Shown: piece after piece, positions 16,610 through 24,754 of the stretch
Numbering within the stretch: the stretch's first letter is position 1
How the letters are laid out: every line of letters begins with the position of its first letter
Assembly (NCBI RefSeq): GCF_000156655.1
Contig: NZ_DS996841.1
Coordinates: 193,141-246,787 of the forward strand
Direction of reading: 5' to 3'
DNA from: Holdemanella biformis DSM 3989
GTDB lineage: Bacteria > Bacillota_I > Bacilli_A > Erysipelotrichales > Erysipelotrichaceae
DNA: 53,647 bases
Position numbers and translations under genes: made by a program
Notes under the pieces: model-generated
Databases searched by the model: none
The model's input: only the letters and a program-made list of their open reading frames with translations
What the model was told of the DNA's origin: nothing

Positions 16610-16659
16610 AACATCCCTCCTTCTTAGCTGAAAATTTTAAACTTATTTTTTTTATTTGT

Positions 16660-18003
16660 CTACTTCTTTTGTTCATTCCAAAGCTTGTCAGCCATTGGCT
16701 TCCAATTTTTTGCATATGGAACTGTCTTTTCTAATAAGTGATCCACATCTTCTAATGATTCATAATCTGTATTGACTGCTTTACTTTGTTTAACCAACTC
16801 TTGAATGCGTCCCGCATTTTCTAACATTGGGCAAGGTCTTAACATATTTTCATTAAATGGTTGATTATCATGATAAGCCTGGAACAATGGAGATCTTAGT
16901 GCATCAAGTAATGTCGTATCATGAATGTTACAGTTTGAATAATGAATAAATACACATGGTTCTACATCCCCTTTGGCATTGATATGAAGATATCTTCTGC
17001 CTCCGGCAATACATCCACCCACATATTGCGCATCATTTTGGAAATCCATAGTGAAAATTGGTTTTTCACTTCTGAACTTACGAATCTGATGATAAACATA
17101 CGCTCTTTGTTCTGGTGTTGGAAGCAATTCTTTCACAGCCCCATTTCCTACTGGCATATAGTGGAAGAACCAGCAGAATAAAGCACCTGAATCAATCATT
17201 AAATCAAAGAATTCATCACTTGCGATATCTTTATAGTTTGCACTTGTATAACAAGTACTAATTCCAAAAGGTAATTTGTGTTTCTTTAATAATTCCATGG
17301 CACGCTTTACATTTTCATAACAACCCTTACCACGTCTAGAATCATTGGCTGTTTCAAAACCTTCCAAACTAATAGCTGGCACAAAGTTTTTAACTCGCAA
17401 CATATCCTGACAGAATTCTTCATCGATCAATGTACCATTTGTGAAAGATAAGAAGGCACAATCGGGGTGCATTTCACAAATTTTAATCACATCTTTTTTA
17501 CGTGTTAAAGGTTCTCCACCCGTATAAATATACATGTAAGTTCCTAATTCTTTTCCTTGACGGATAATTGAATCAATATCGTCTAAAGATAAATTTAATT
17601 GATGACCATATTCAGCAGCCCAACAACCTGTACAATGCAAATTACATGCAGATGTTGGATCTAATAATACAGCCCAAGGAATATTACAATTATATTTTTC
17701 TGACAATTCCTCTTGTTTTGTACTACCATTTAAAGACGCATTAAAAATATAGTTTTTAAATACAGTCTGCCGAACATCTGCATCTAAATCATACAACTTT
17801 AAAATGTAGTCATACCAAACACCTTTTTCATCAATTTGTTCACGAATCACTTTACGCTGTGATCCATACCAACCTTCAGGCATAACCTTATCTACTAAAT
17901 TCATTAATTTAGGAATGTTTGTTTCTGGATCCTTCTCCAAATACTTCAAAGCTTGATTCATACCAAACTTTTGAACACTACTCTGTAAAGAACTAAAATT
18001 CAT
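16660..18003 (-). CDS. Radical SAM protein with SPASM-like C-terminus
   Basis: A 447-residue radical SAM enzyme. The cluster motif CNLHCTGC (Cys120, Cys124, Cys127, CxxxCxxC) is followed by the GGEP motif (YIYTGGEPLTRK). The C-terminal part contains several cysteines (GGCIAGG, VEPCVFIHYSNCNIHD, LRPCPML) like the auxiliary-cluster region of SPASM/twitch enzymes. The first 110 residues form a helical extension. No precursor-peptide gene is seen nearby, so peptide modification is not supported; such proteins beside patatin may act on lipids or cofactors. CGGAGG precedes ATG 18003, and two similar 15-base repeats lie in the upstream gap. Confidence 0.88.
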   Translation of the reverse strand: MNFSSLQSSVQKFGMNQALKYLEKDPETNIPKLMNLVDKVMPEGWYGSQRKVIREQIDEKGVWYDYILKLYDLDADVRQTVFKNYIFNASLNGSTKQEELSEKYNCNIPWAVLLDPTSACNLHCTGCWAAEYGHQLNLSLDDIDSIIRQGKELGTYMYIYTGGEPLTRKKDVIKICEMHPDCAFLSFTNGTLIDEEFCQDMLRVKNFVPAISLEGFETANDSRRGKGCYENVKRAMELLKKHKLPFGISTCYTSANYKDIASDEFFDLMIDSGALFCWFFHYMPVGNGAVKELLPTPEQRAYVYHQIRKFRSEKPIFTMDFQNDAQYVGGCIAGGRRYLHINAKGDVEPCVFIHYSNCNIHDTTLLDALRSPLFQAYHDNQPFNENMLRPCPMLENAGRIQELVKQSKAVNTDYESLEDVDHLLEKTVPYAKNWKPMADKLWNEQKK

Positions 18004-18091
18004 AACGATTCCTCCGGTTTCATTTATAATTTCATTCTAGTTCTTTAAAAATGAGTTTTTAATAGACAAATTTTCAAATATGTAAATATTT

Positions 18092-18106
18092 ATGAGCTAT
18101 GGTCAT
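18092..18106. promoter_or_regulatory. Operator-like element 1 upstream of the radical SAM gene
   Basis: ATGAGCTATGGTCAT, an imperfect palindrome (ATGA-C...G-TCAT), inside a longer direct repeat shared with element 2 (ATATTTATGA..C.A.GGTCATT). It is about 90 bases upstream of the radical SAM start. Confidence 0.55.
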
Positions 18107-18154
18107 TATTTTTATACCGTTTTGAGATATATATTATATATAATTTATATATTT

Positions 18155-18169
18155 ATGAACCACGGTCAT
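18155..18169. promoter_or_regulatory. Operator-like element 2 upstream of the radical SAM gene
   Basis: ATGAACCACGGTCAT, the second copy of the element at 18092-18106, 63 bases away centre to centre (six helical turns). The AT-rich DNA between them contains several TATAAT-like hexamers, so promoter control by looping or co-operative binding is plausible. Confidence 0.55.
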
Positions 18170-18178
18170 TTTTTTGTG

Positions 18179-18204
18179 AAAAAAGAAGGTGTTTTCACAC
18201 CCTC
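18179..18204 (-). terminator. Terminator of the flavin oxidoreductase operon
   Basis: On the minus strand GAGGGTGT / ACACCTTC (8 bp, one G-U) closed by a GAAA tetraloop and followed by TTTTTT. It begins right at the stop of the gene at 18205. Confidence 0.85.
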
Positions 18205-20208
18205 TTAGATTTCATTGGCAGCCTTATATCCTGTACGAATAGCACTTGCGATATCCGCTGTTCTTTCACCACTGCAGTCTCCTACATAAGTAAATGGAAC
18301 ACTTAACTTACTATCATCAAATACATTCTTTTTAGAACCTAATGCATTTATAATTGTATCTGAAGCAATTTCAACATTTGTTTCATCTTTTGTATTCACT
18401 GCATAGATGACATTATCTTTAATTTCACTAACACGTGTATTCACAAATTTTTGAACATTGTGTTCTTTAAAATCAGCTTCCATCAATGGCAATACGGTTT
18501 CAGATTCTTGTGCCGCAATTTTATCCATCATTTCTACAATTGAAACTTCTAGACCTTTATTTGCCAAATATTCAGCGGTTTCAGCACCTACTAAGCCTCC
18601 ACCTAAGACTACACATTTACCGGATACTTCTTGACCATTCAAGATATCCCAACTTGATACTACATTTGAATTTTCTACAGGCATAGGAAGATCCATATTG
18701 TGAGCCCCAATGGCCAAGATCACATGATCAAATCCATTCAATTCTTCCATTGTTGGTTCGTGGTTTAATTGAATGTCTACTTTACCAGGTAAGAATTTTT
18801 CGTAGTATTGAACCGAACGTAAAATTTCATCTTTTCTAGGTGGAACTGATGCGATATTGATTTGTCCACCTAAACGATCTGATTTTTCAAATACAGTCAC
18901 TGTATGTCCACGCTTATATGCTACACGAGCTGCTTCTAAACCAGCAAGACCTGCACCAACTATGGCAACATTCTTAGTTTCTGTACATGGTTTAATGAAG
19001 ATTGTTTCTTCATCTCCATTTTCAGCATTTAAAACACAGCTTAAGTAACGACGAGATTGGATGGCATCTACACAACCTTTATTACAGTTCAAGCATTCAC
19101 GAATGCATTCACCTGTTTCCACTTTATTGGCAATATCTGGGTCTGTTAACAAACTTCTTCCATAGCCAATCATGTCAGCTGTACCATCTTCTAGAATCTT
19201 TTCACCAGCTTCCACACTAACAACACGACCCACTGTTGCCACAGGACAAGAAACAACGGCTTTTACTTTTTCACAAGCACCTAAAGTCCAGTTGTATGGA
19301 ACCGCACCCATAGGAGGAATTGTATCGCCCATGTTTCCTGTGTGGTTAGCTTGAGCCACTTGAATCATATCAATTCCTGCTGCATCTAACATTTTTGCGA
19401 ATTCAACCGCTTCATCTTCCAATAAACCACCTTTACCACGTAAAGATCCATCTGGATTTACAGTAATGATTGGAAGTTTATATTCGACCATCATGGATGG
19501 AGCCGCTTCTTTAATCGCTTGTAAAACTTCTAATGCATAACGAGTACGATTTTCTAAGCTACCACCATAATTATCTGTACGGTGATTTAATACTGTAGAA
19601 CATAATGAACCAAGTAAACGGTCCCCATGAATTTCAATCGCATCAATACCAGCTTTTTGTGCTTTTCTAGCACATTGGGCAATGCTGTTTTTAATAGCTG
19701 TTAATTGTTCAACACTTGCTTCAGTCACAAAGTGCTGCATATCATGATGTAATTTTGCGTAGGCACCCTTTGTCAATTCGTCACAGATTTTTTGTTGTTT
19801 TTCAGCCTCTTCTAAATCATTGGCAGCCTTCGCTTTTGCCGCCAATTGACCAGCAATCCCAGCTTCCATGATCATTTTTCCAACGCCTTGAACATCATAT
19901 TCTGGGTGGAACAATTGTAAAGCGACTTTACAATCGTATTCATGTAAGGCATCTGCCAATTTTTTATACATTTCAATTTGTGATTCATCATATAATTTTG
20001 GTGTTGGACTTGCCGTACGAACAGGAGCCACATCACCAATAACAATATAGGAACATCCACCTTTGGCAAGTCTTGTATAGAAAGCTAATGAACGAGGACC
20101 AATTGATCCGTCTCTTTCTTCATATCCTGTTGTCAAAGGGGGAAACATAATTCTATTTTTAAAAGTTAAGTTACCAACTTGAATTGGTTGTAGTAATTTA
20201 CTTGTCAT
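18205..20208 (-). CDS. NADH:flavin oxidoreductase, OYE/2,4-dienoyl-CoA reductase family, with Fe-S cluster
   Basis: A 667-residue three-domain flavoenzyme. Residues 1-350 form the FMN-binding TIM barrel (LLQPIQVGNLTFKNRIMFPP, IEIHGDRLLGSLCSTVLNHRTDNYGGSLENR). A cysteine cluster CLNCNKGC...YLSC follows, then an FAD-binding fold (VAIVGAGLAGLEAARVAYKRG) and an NAD(P)-binding Rossmann (CVVLGGGLVGAETAEYL). This is the layout of 2,4-dienoyl-CoA reductase, trimethylamine dehydrogenase, enoate reductases and BaiCD/BaiH. A Lys/Ala/Glu-rich helical insert (residues about 118-160) replaces part of the barrel loop. In the paralogue the catalytic-region motif reads AHAHGLLGGF; here it is HGDRLLGSL. Starts 8 bases after the upstream paralogue ends. 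Confidence 0.93.
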   Translation of the reverse strand: MTSKLLQPIQVGNLTFKNRIMFPPLTTGYEERDGSIGPRSLAFYTRLAKGGCSYIVIGDVAPVRTASPTPKLYDESQIEMYKKLADALHEYDCKVALQLFHPEYDVQGVGKMIMEAGIAGQLAAKAKAANDLEEAEKQQKICDELTKGAYAKLHHDMQHFVTEASVEQLTAIKNSIAQCARKAQKAGIDAIEIHGDRLLGSLCSTVLNHRTDNYGGSLENRTRYALEVLQAIKEAAPSMMVEYKLPIITVNPDGSLRGKGGLLEDEAVEFAKMLDAAGIDMIQVAQANHTGNMGDTIPPMGAVPYNWTLGACEKVKAVVSCPVATVGRVVSVEAGEKILEDGTADMIGYGRSLLTDPDIANKVETGECIRECLNCNKGCVDAIQSRRYLSCVLNAENGDEETIFIKPCTETKNVAIVGAGLAGLEAARVAYKRGHTVTVFEKSDRLGGQINIASVPPRKDEILRSVQYYEKFLPGKVDIQLNHEPTMEELNGFDHVILAIGAHNMDLPMPVENSNVVSSWDILNGQEVSGKCVVLGGGLVGAETAEYLANKGLEVSIVEMMDKIAAQESETVLPLMEADFKEHNVQKFVNTRVSEIKDNVIYAVNTKDETNVEIASDTIINALGSKKNVFDDSKLSVPFTYVGDCSGERTADIASAIRTGYKAANEI

Positions 20209-20216
20209 ATTTTCTC

Positions 20217-22139
20217 CTATATATTTTTTGCGATTTCATGCGCATTTGTGATCGCATCTTTTAAAGTTCCTACTTTTTCACAATCACCAATGTAGTGTAC
20301 ATTTTCAGCTTCCACTTCCACTTTCTTAGGTGCATAACCGACTGCGAAAATTAAAGTATCCGCTTCTGTAAGCTTGTGTTCAACACCCTCTTTTACATAC
20401 GTAATTGTATTTTCATCCACACTTGTTACTTGTGCGTTCAATTCGATGCGAACACCTTTCTGCATCAATCTTTGTGTCAATCTAGATTTTGCAGCTCCAC
20501 CTTCACCAGGCATTAAGTTATTTGTCATTTCTAATAATGTAATCTTACGATTCATTGGGAATAAGTCATTGATTAATGGTGCTAAATAATCGGCTGTTTC
20601 ACATCCAACACTTCCACCACCTAATACAACAATATTACGTCCTGGATATTTCTTTCCAGATAATACATCGTCTGCAGTCATCCAATTTTTAAATACTTTG
20701 AATGGAGGAATTTCTTTTGGAGTAGCTCCACTTGAACATACGATTTCGTAATCTTTAAATTCATTTTCAAGCATTTCTTTTGTGACTTCTGTATTTAAAC
20801 GAACTTCAACACCTTCATGATCTAAACGACGAATCATAAATTTAATAACTTTACACAATTCTTGTTTCGCAATTGGAACCGCCGCAAGTCTTAATTGTCC
20901 ACCAAGTTCATTTGATTTTTCACAAAGAACAACTTCGTGTCCACGTTTTTTAGCAACATATGCCGCTTCCATACCAGCAGGACCACCACCAATGACTAAT
21001 ACTTTTTTCTTATCTGTAGCTTCTTCAATCGTATCATCTTCCACACTTGGATTTACTGTACATCCAATACGTTTACCCATCATGATACCTGTTAAACAAC
21101 GTCCACATCCAATACATGGACGAATATCGTCTACTTTACCTTCAAATGCCTTATTCGCAAATTCACTATCACATAAGTTTGGGCGACCAATCATACACAT
21201 ATCACATTTTTCATTGGCGATTAATTCTTCAGCCATCCAAGGTTCATTAATACGTGCTACAGTGGCAACTGGAATATTTACATGCTTTTTGATTTCTTCA
21301 CTTGAGTGAGCGTGAGGTGCTGGACTTGTACCTGGTGCAGGCATACTTGATCCACGTTTGATTGTGTTACCACCAGATACGTGAATAAAGTCAACTCCAG
21401 CTTTTTCTAGTTGCTTACAAACATAGATTTGATCATTTAATGTCAATCCACCTTCACTATATTCATCACCACTAATACGAACATCAATAATGAAGTCATC
21501 TCCACAGTATTTACGAACAGATGCGATAACTTCTAAACATAAGCGTAAACGTCCATCAATATTTCCACCATATTCGTCCGTACGTTTATTATATAAAGGC
21601 GTTAAGAAACCACCTAATAATCCGTGGGCATGAGCACATTGAATTTCAACACCATCACCACCGGCAATCTGAACACGGTGAGCCGCTTGACCAAATTGAT
21701 CAACGATTGTGTGTAATTCTTCAATTGTTGCAGGTCTTGGTGCACTTTGTGCATAATAAGGACCCACACAGCTTGGTGCAATTAATTGAGGTGTTCCTGG
21801 AACTGGGAATGCCATATAAGCTGGGTGGAACAATTGTGCTAAAATTTTTGTTCCATATTGGTGTACGCCATCCACCAATTTTTTCCATCCTGGAATAAAA
21901 CTATCATCATAAATTGACATATCTCCTGGAAGATATACATACGTTGGTTCTACAGTTACAACTTCAGTAACGATAAGTCCAACTCCACCTTTTGCACGTG
22001 CAGAATAGTGTGCTACTAAATCATCTGTAACATATCCTTTATCGGCCATGTTCGTTGAAATAGGTGGCATAAAAATACGGTTTTTTACAGTTGTTTTTCC
22101 AATTTCAATTGGTTCAAATAAATGTGGAAAATTATTCAT
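20217..22139 (-). CDS. NADH:flavin oxidoreductase, OYE/2,4-dienoyl-CoA reductase family, with Fe-S cluster
   Basis: A 640-residue paralogue of the next gene with the same order: FMN barrel (LFEPIEIGKTTVKNRIFMPP, EIQCAHAHGLLGGFLTPLYNKRTDEYGG), 4Fe-4S motif CIGCGRCLTGIMMGKRIGC, FAD fold (VLVIGGGPAGMEAAYVAKKRG) and NAD(P) fold (IVVLGGGSVGCETADYL). It lacks the helical insert of its neighbour. GAGGAGGAG precedes ATG 22139. Expected chemistry is NAD(P)H-dependent reduction of an activated C=C in the cytoplasm under anaerobic conditions; substrate unknown. The lengths (640 and 667) parallel the BaiCD/BaiH pair, but the other bai genes are absent. Confidence 0.93.
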   Translation of the reverse strand: MNNFPHLFEPIEIGKTTVKNRIFMPPISTNMADKGYVTDDLVAHYSARAKGGVGLIVTEVVTVEPTYVYLPGDMSIYDDSFIPGWKKLVDGVHQYGTKILAQLFHPAYMAFPVPGTPQLIAPSCVGPYYAQSAPRPATIEELHTIVDQFGQAAHRVQIAGGDGVEIQCAHAHGLLGGFLTPLYNKRTDEYGGNIDGRLRLCLEVIASVRKYCGDDFIIDVRISGDEYSEGGLTLNDQIYVCKQLEKAGVDFIHVSGGNTIKRGSSMPAPGTSPAPHAHSSEEIKKHVNIPVATVARINEPWMAEELIANEKCDMCMIGRPNLCDSEFANKAFEGKVDDIRPCIGCGRCLTGIMMGKRIGCTVNPSVEDDTIEEATDKKKVLVIGGGPAGMEAAYVAKKRGHEVVLCEKSNELGGQLRLAAVPIAKQELCKVIKFMIRRLDHEGVEVRLNTEVTKEMLENEFKDYEIVCSSGATPKEIPPFKVFKNWMTADDVLSGKKYPGRNIVVLGGGSVGCETADYLAPLINDLFPMNRKITLLEMTNNLMPGEGGAAKSRLTQRLMQKGVRIELNAQVTSVDENTITYVKEGVEHKLTEADTLIFAVGYAPKKVEVEAENVHYIGDCEKVGTLKDAITNAHEIAKNI

Positions 22140-22243
22140 TTTCTAAACTCCTCCTCATAGATTCTTATTATTTTATTCACAAATAGACATAAAAAGCCTA
22201 TCCCTTTTCTTATGTTTATTATTATGAATTAAAAAATAAAAAG

Positions 22244-22270
22244 AATGCGCTACCATCATTATAACGCATT
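22244..22270. promoter_or_regulatory. Promoter -10 inside an inverted repeat upstream of the oxidoreductase pair
   Basis: Arms AATGCG (22244-22249) and CGCATT (22265-22270), extendable to AATGCGcTA/TAaCGCATT, flank a minus-strand TATAAT hexamer. A regulator bound here would cover the -10 box. It is 105-131 bases upstream of ATG 22139. Confidence 0.5.
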
Positions 22271-22334
22271 TGTTAACATAAAACTATCTATTTGGTTAAT
22301 TTGTGAACTTTTTTAGTTAGGATTACTTAACAAT

Positions 22335-23162
22335 TTACCTTAAAATTTCATCATTGATTGTCACAATCGGATCAAGTTCACTGCCATCTCCATATAGGTC
22401 CGGCCTTGATAATAAATATTCCTTTACTTGTTTTTTATTTTGGAATTTTGTTGCTTGAAAAGGTGCAATATTACTATATTTTTCAAAATATAAGTATCCA
22501 TCTTCTGTATTCACAAGTAGTCCTGTATGACCTACAAAACGAGTATTTTCTTCAGGAACATGTAAATATATACTTACGATCGAAATGGTATCTGTTTTTA
22601 ATTGGATATGTCTTGATTTTAAAGTCTCTACAATTTTATCTTCTTGTTTCTTTAAAGTATCTTCATTAGATACATCAATCGAATGAAACAGTGTGACAAA
22701 ATCCTTTATCTTTTCTTCACTTGTCTTAAATTGTTTAACTGTATTTAATGCTTCTACATCAAACATTAGCCAAGTATCATTTGAATCCTCATCTTTTGAT
22801 GTTTCAACTACATTTTGAATCAATGAAAAGGCAGTTAAACGACAATTTAACCAATTTAAATAAGCATACGATTTAGCTGTATCATCCAAATACAACGTAT
22901 CATAATTTACGCCGTCTTTTGGTAAGCGAACAAAACCTTTCTTATATGAATACTCTTTCGAAATCGAATTAAATTCATTCACCCAGTCCATGACTTTCTT
23001 TACATCTTTTTTAAGCAATTTATTTTGAATCATTAAATCTGCCACTTCATTTCGTGTCTTTTCATCGACTAAATTTGAATATGTAACAGAACTTGATTGA
23101 CATCCACTCAAACCAAATGTCATACATATTGTAAGGATGATTGTTAATAGTTTTTTAATCAT
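22335..23162 (-). CDS. DUF4300 lipoprotein
   Basis: A 275-residue lipoprotein. The signal peptide MIKKLLTIILTICMTFGLSGC has a lipobox LSGC with Cys21. The mature part matches the DUF4300 family (TYSNLVDEKTRNEVADL...VMDWVNEFN...NWLNCRLTAFSLI). Function unknown; it is expected on the outer face of the membrane. A TATAAT-containing promoter lies near 23190, just after the rRNA methyltransferase terminator, so the gene is transcribed on its own. Confidence 0.85.
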   Translation of the reverse strand: MIKKLLTIILTICMTFGLSGCQSSSVTYSNLVDEKTRNEVADLMIQNKLLKKDVKKVMDWVNEFNSISKEYSYKKGFVRLPKDGVNYDTLYLDDTAKSYAYLNWLNCRLTAFSLIQNVVETSKDEDSNDTWLMFDVEALNTVKQFKTSEEKIKDFVTLFHSIDVSNEDTLKKQEDKIVETLKSRHIQLKTDTISIVSIYLHVPEENTRFVGHTGLLVNTEDGYLYFEKYSNIAPFQATKFQNKKQVKEYLLSRPDLYGDGSELDPIVTINDEILR

Positions 23163-23204
23163 ATATTTCTTTACCTTTCACCAACTTTATTATACGCAAA
23201 TAAG

Positions 23205-23235
23205 AAAAGGACTTCAGTTCATATGCCTGAAATCC
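23205..23235 (-). terminator. Terminator of the RumA-like methyltransferase
   Basis: On the minus strand GGATTTCAG (23235-23227) pairs with CTGAAGTCC (23217-23209), 9 bp with one G-U, followed by TTTTCTTATTT. It begins 8 bases after the ancestral in-frame TAA at 23243-23245 and 146 bases after the premature TGA. Confidence 0.75.
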
Positions 23236-23242
23236 CATGTTT

Positions 23243-23440
23243 TTATTTACCATATCTACGTTTTGGTTTATCATCATTTAAACGTCTTCTTGGTTTATAT
23301 TCACCATCTTTTCGATCATCAAATCTACGTCTAGGCTTATCCTCATCAAAACGACGTCTTGGCTTGAAGTCACCATCTTTTCAATCATCGAATCTACGTC
23401 TTGGCTTATAATCACGATCTTTGCGATCATCAAAGCGACG
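23243..23440 (-). repeat. Tandem-repeat segment encoding an Arg/Asp-rich tail
   Basis: Imperfect repeats of about 24-39 bases encode units such as DRKDGDYKPRRRFD. Translated in the frame of the upstream methyltransferase, the repeats run through a TGA at 23381-23383 and stay open for 45 further codons to a TAA at 23243-23245. The TGA stands where sister repeats have CGA (Arg) in the context GAT-GAT-CGA-AAA-GAT. Confidence 0.8.
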
Positions 23441-24754
23441 TCTTGGTCTATAGTCATCATTGCGAACAAGTAGCGTAACACTTTCTACATGTGGAGTTTG
23501 ACTAAACATATCGACTGGTTGAATCTTGACAATACGATATTCTTTCTTTAATACGCCTAAGTCTTTAGCCAAAGTCGCTGGGTTACAAGATACATAGATC
23601 ATCGTTTTGATCTTTGATTTTAAAATGGTTTCCTTCATTGTATCATCCAAACCAGAACGAGGCGGATCCACAATCAATGTATCCACATCTTTTTCTTGCA
23701 CTAAGTGTGCTAAAGCACTACCCGCATCTTCACAAATGAAAGATACATTGTCTGCATGATTTAACATCGCATTTTCATTGGCATTATCAACCGCATCCTG
23801 AATGGATTCAACGCCAATAATTTCTTGCGCCTTATCTTTCACAAATAAACTGATGGCACCAATTCCACTATAGGCTTCAACCGTAGTCTTTGATCTTGGC
23901 ATCCAATCTTTAACCACATTATAAAGATTCACGGATTGTTTCGTATTTAACTGGAAGAAAGATCTTGGAAGTAAAGAAAGTTGAATATCTTCTAATTGAA
24001 GATGCATCTTTTCTTCTCCCCAAATAAAACGCATATCCCCAAATACTTCGCGTTTTGTTTCTGTTTTTACACTTTGCCAAATCGAAACAACACCCTCTAA
24101 TTGAGTTACGTCATGAATAAATTCTTCACTTAGATTTTCTTTTCCCGTCACAAAAATAATTTGAATCTTAGAATCAAATTCTTTCATGACCAACGTACGA
24201 TAACCTGTTTTCTTTTTATCATCATACATCTTTAAATGATGTTCATTCATGATTTTTAAAACAGCCTGACGTGTCTGTTCTAAAAGTTTTGAGTGCACAT
24301 AACATCTTTCCATCTTTTGGAAATGATTTGTGTCACGCTCATACATTCCAGTATATAATTCACCATATTCTTCACCAAAAGGAAGTTTACAACTATTACG
24401 ATAAGATAATGGTTCCGGATTCTTTATGATTGGTAATATACGACCATTATAATCTGCATACTTAATTAATGTCTCCTTTAAATTTCCCTCTTTCATCTTA
24501 CATTGAGCCGGATATTTCACGTGCATCAAGGCACATCCACCACACTCTTTCCAAATCGGACATAAAGGATAACGACGCTTTGAACTCTGTTCTACCAAAC
24601 GAGTCATTTCACCAATCAAGTATGTATTTTCATCACTTTTAATATCAAATTCGATTACTTCTTCAGGAATGGCATTTTCAATAAATACAGGCTTTCCTTC
24701 ATGGAACGCAATCCCTTCACCATTGATTCCCCATTTTTTTATTGTTGTTTTCAT
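23381..24754 (-). CDS. RumA/RlmD-family 23S rRNA (uracil-5-)-methyltransferase, C-terminal tail truncated
   Basis: A 457-residue SAM-dependent RNA m5U methyltransferase. A short TRAM-like N-terminus (KKWGINGEGIAFHEGKPVFI) is followed by Fe-S cysteines (LCPIWKECGGCALMH), the SAM fold (VEAYSGIGAISLFV), motif IV DPPRSGL and the catalytic cysteine in YVSCNPATLAKDL. The ending DMFSQTPHVESVTLLVR is the family C-terminus. It is followed by an extra basic tail (RPRRRFDDRKDRDYKPRRRFDD) cut by a TGA; the tail would continue 45 codons to 23243. The catalytic part is intact. Its ATG overlaps the stop of rlmA by four bases (ATGA), so translation is coupled. Which uridine is methylated cannot be told. Confidence 0.93.
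   Translation of the reverse strand: MKTTIKKWGINGEGIAFHEGKPVFIENAIPEEVIEFDIKSDENTYLIGEMTRLVEQSSKRRYPLCPIWKECGGCALMHVKYPAQCKMKEGNLKETLIKYADYNGRILPIIKNPEPLSYRNSCKLPFGEEYGELYTGMYERDTNHFQKMERCYVHSKLLEQTRQAVLKIMNEHHLKMYDDKKKTGYRTLVMKEFDSKIQIIFVTGKENLSEEFIHDVTQLEGVVSIWQSVKTETKREVFGDMRFIWGEEKMHLQLEDIQLSLLPRSFFQLNTKQSVNLYNVVKDWMPRSKTTVEAYSGIGAISLFVKDKAQEIIGVESIQDAVDNANENAMLNHADNVSFICEDAGSALAHLVQEKDVDTLIVDPPRSGLDDTMKETILKSKIKTMIYVSCNPATLAKDLGVLKKEYRIVKIQPVDMFSQTPHVESVTLLVRNDDYRPRRRFDDRKDRDYKPRRRFDD

Noticed and set aside
16660-18003. RiPP-maturation system around the radical SAM protein
   Set aside because: No short precursor gene, peptidase or exporter lies beside it.
18205-22139. bai (bile-acid 7-dehydroxylation) operon
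   Set aside because: Only two members of a very broad flavoenzyme family are present; no baiA, baiB, baiE, baiF or baiG neighbours.
23381-23383. TGA as selenocysteine or Trp codon
   Set aside because: Several genes in the window end in TGA, so the code is standard; no SECIS-like element is evident; sister repeats have Arg CGA there.
23278-23481. Separate small gene over the repeat tail
   Set aside because: It is another frame of the repeats; the frame continuous with the methyltransferase explains the region better.
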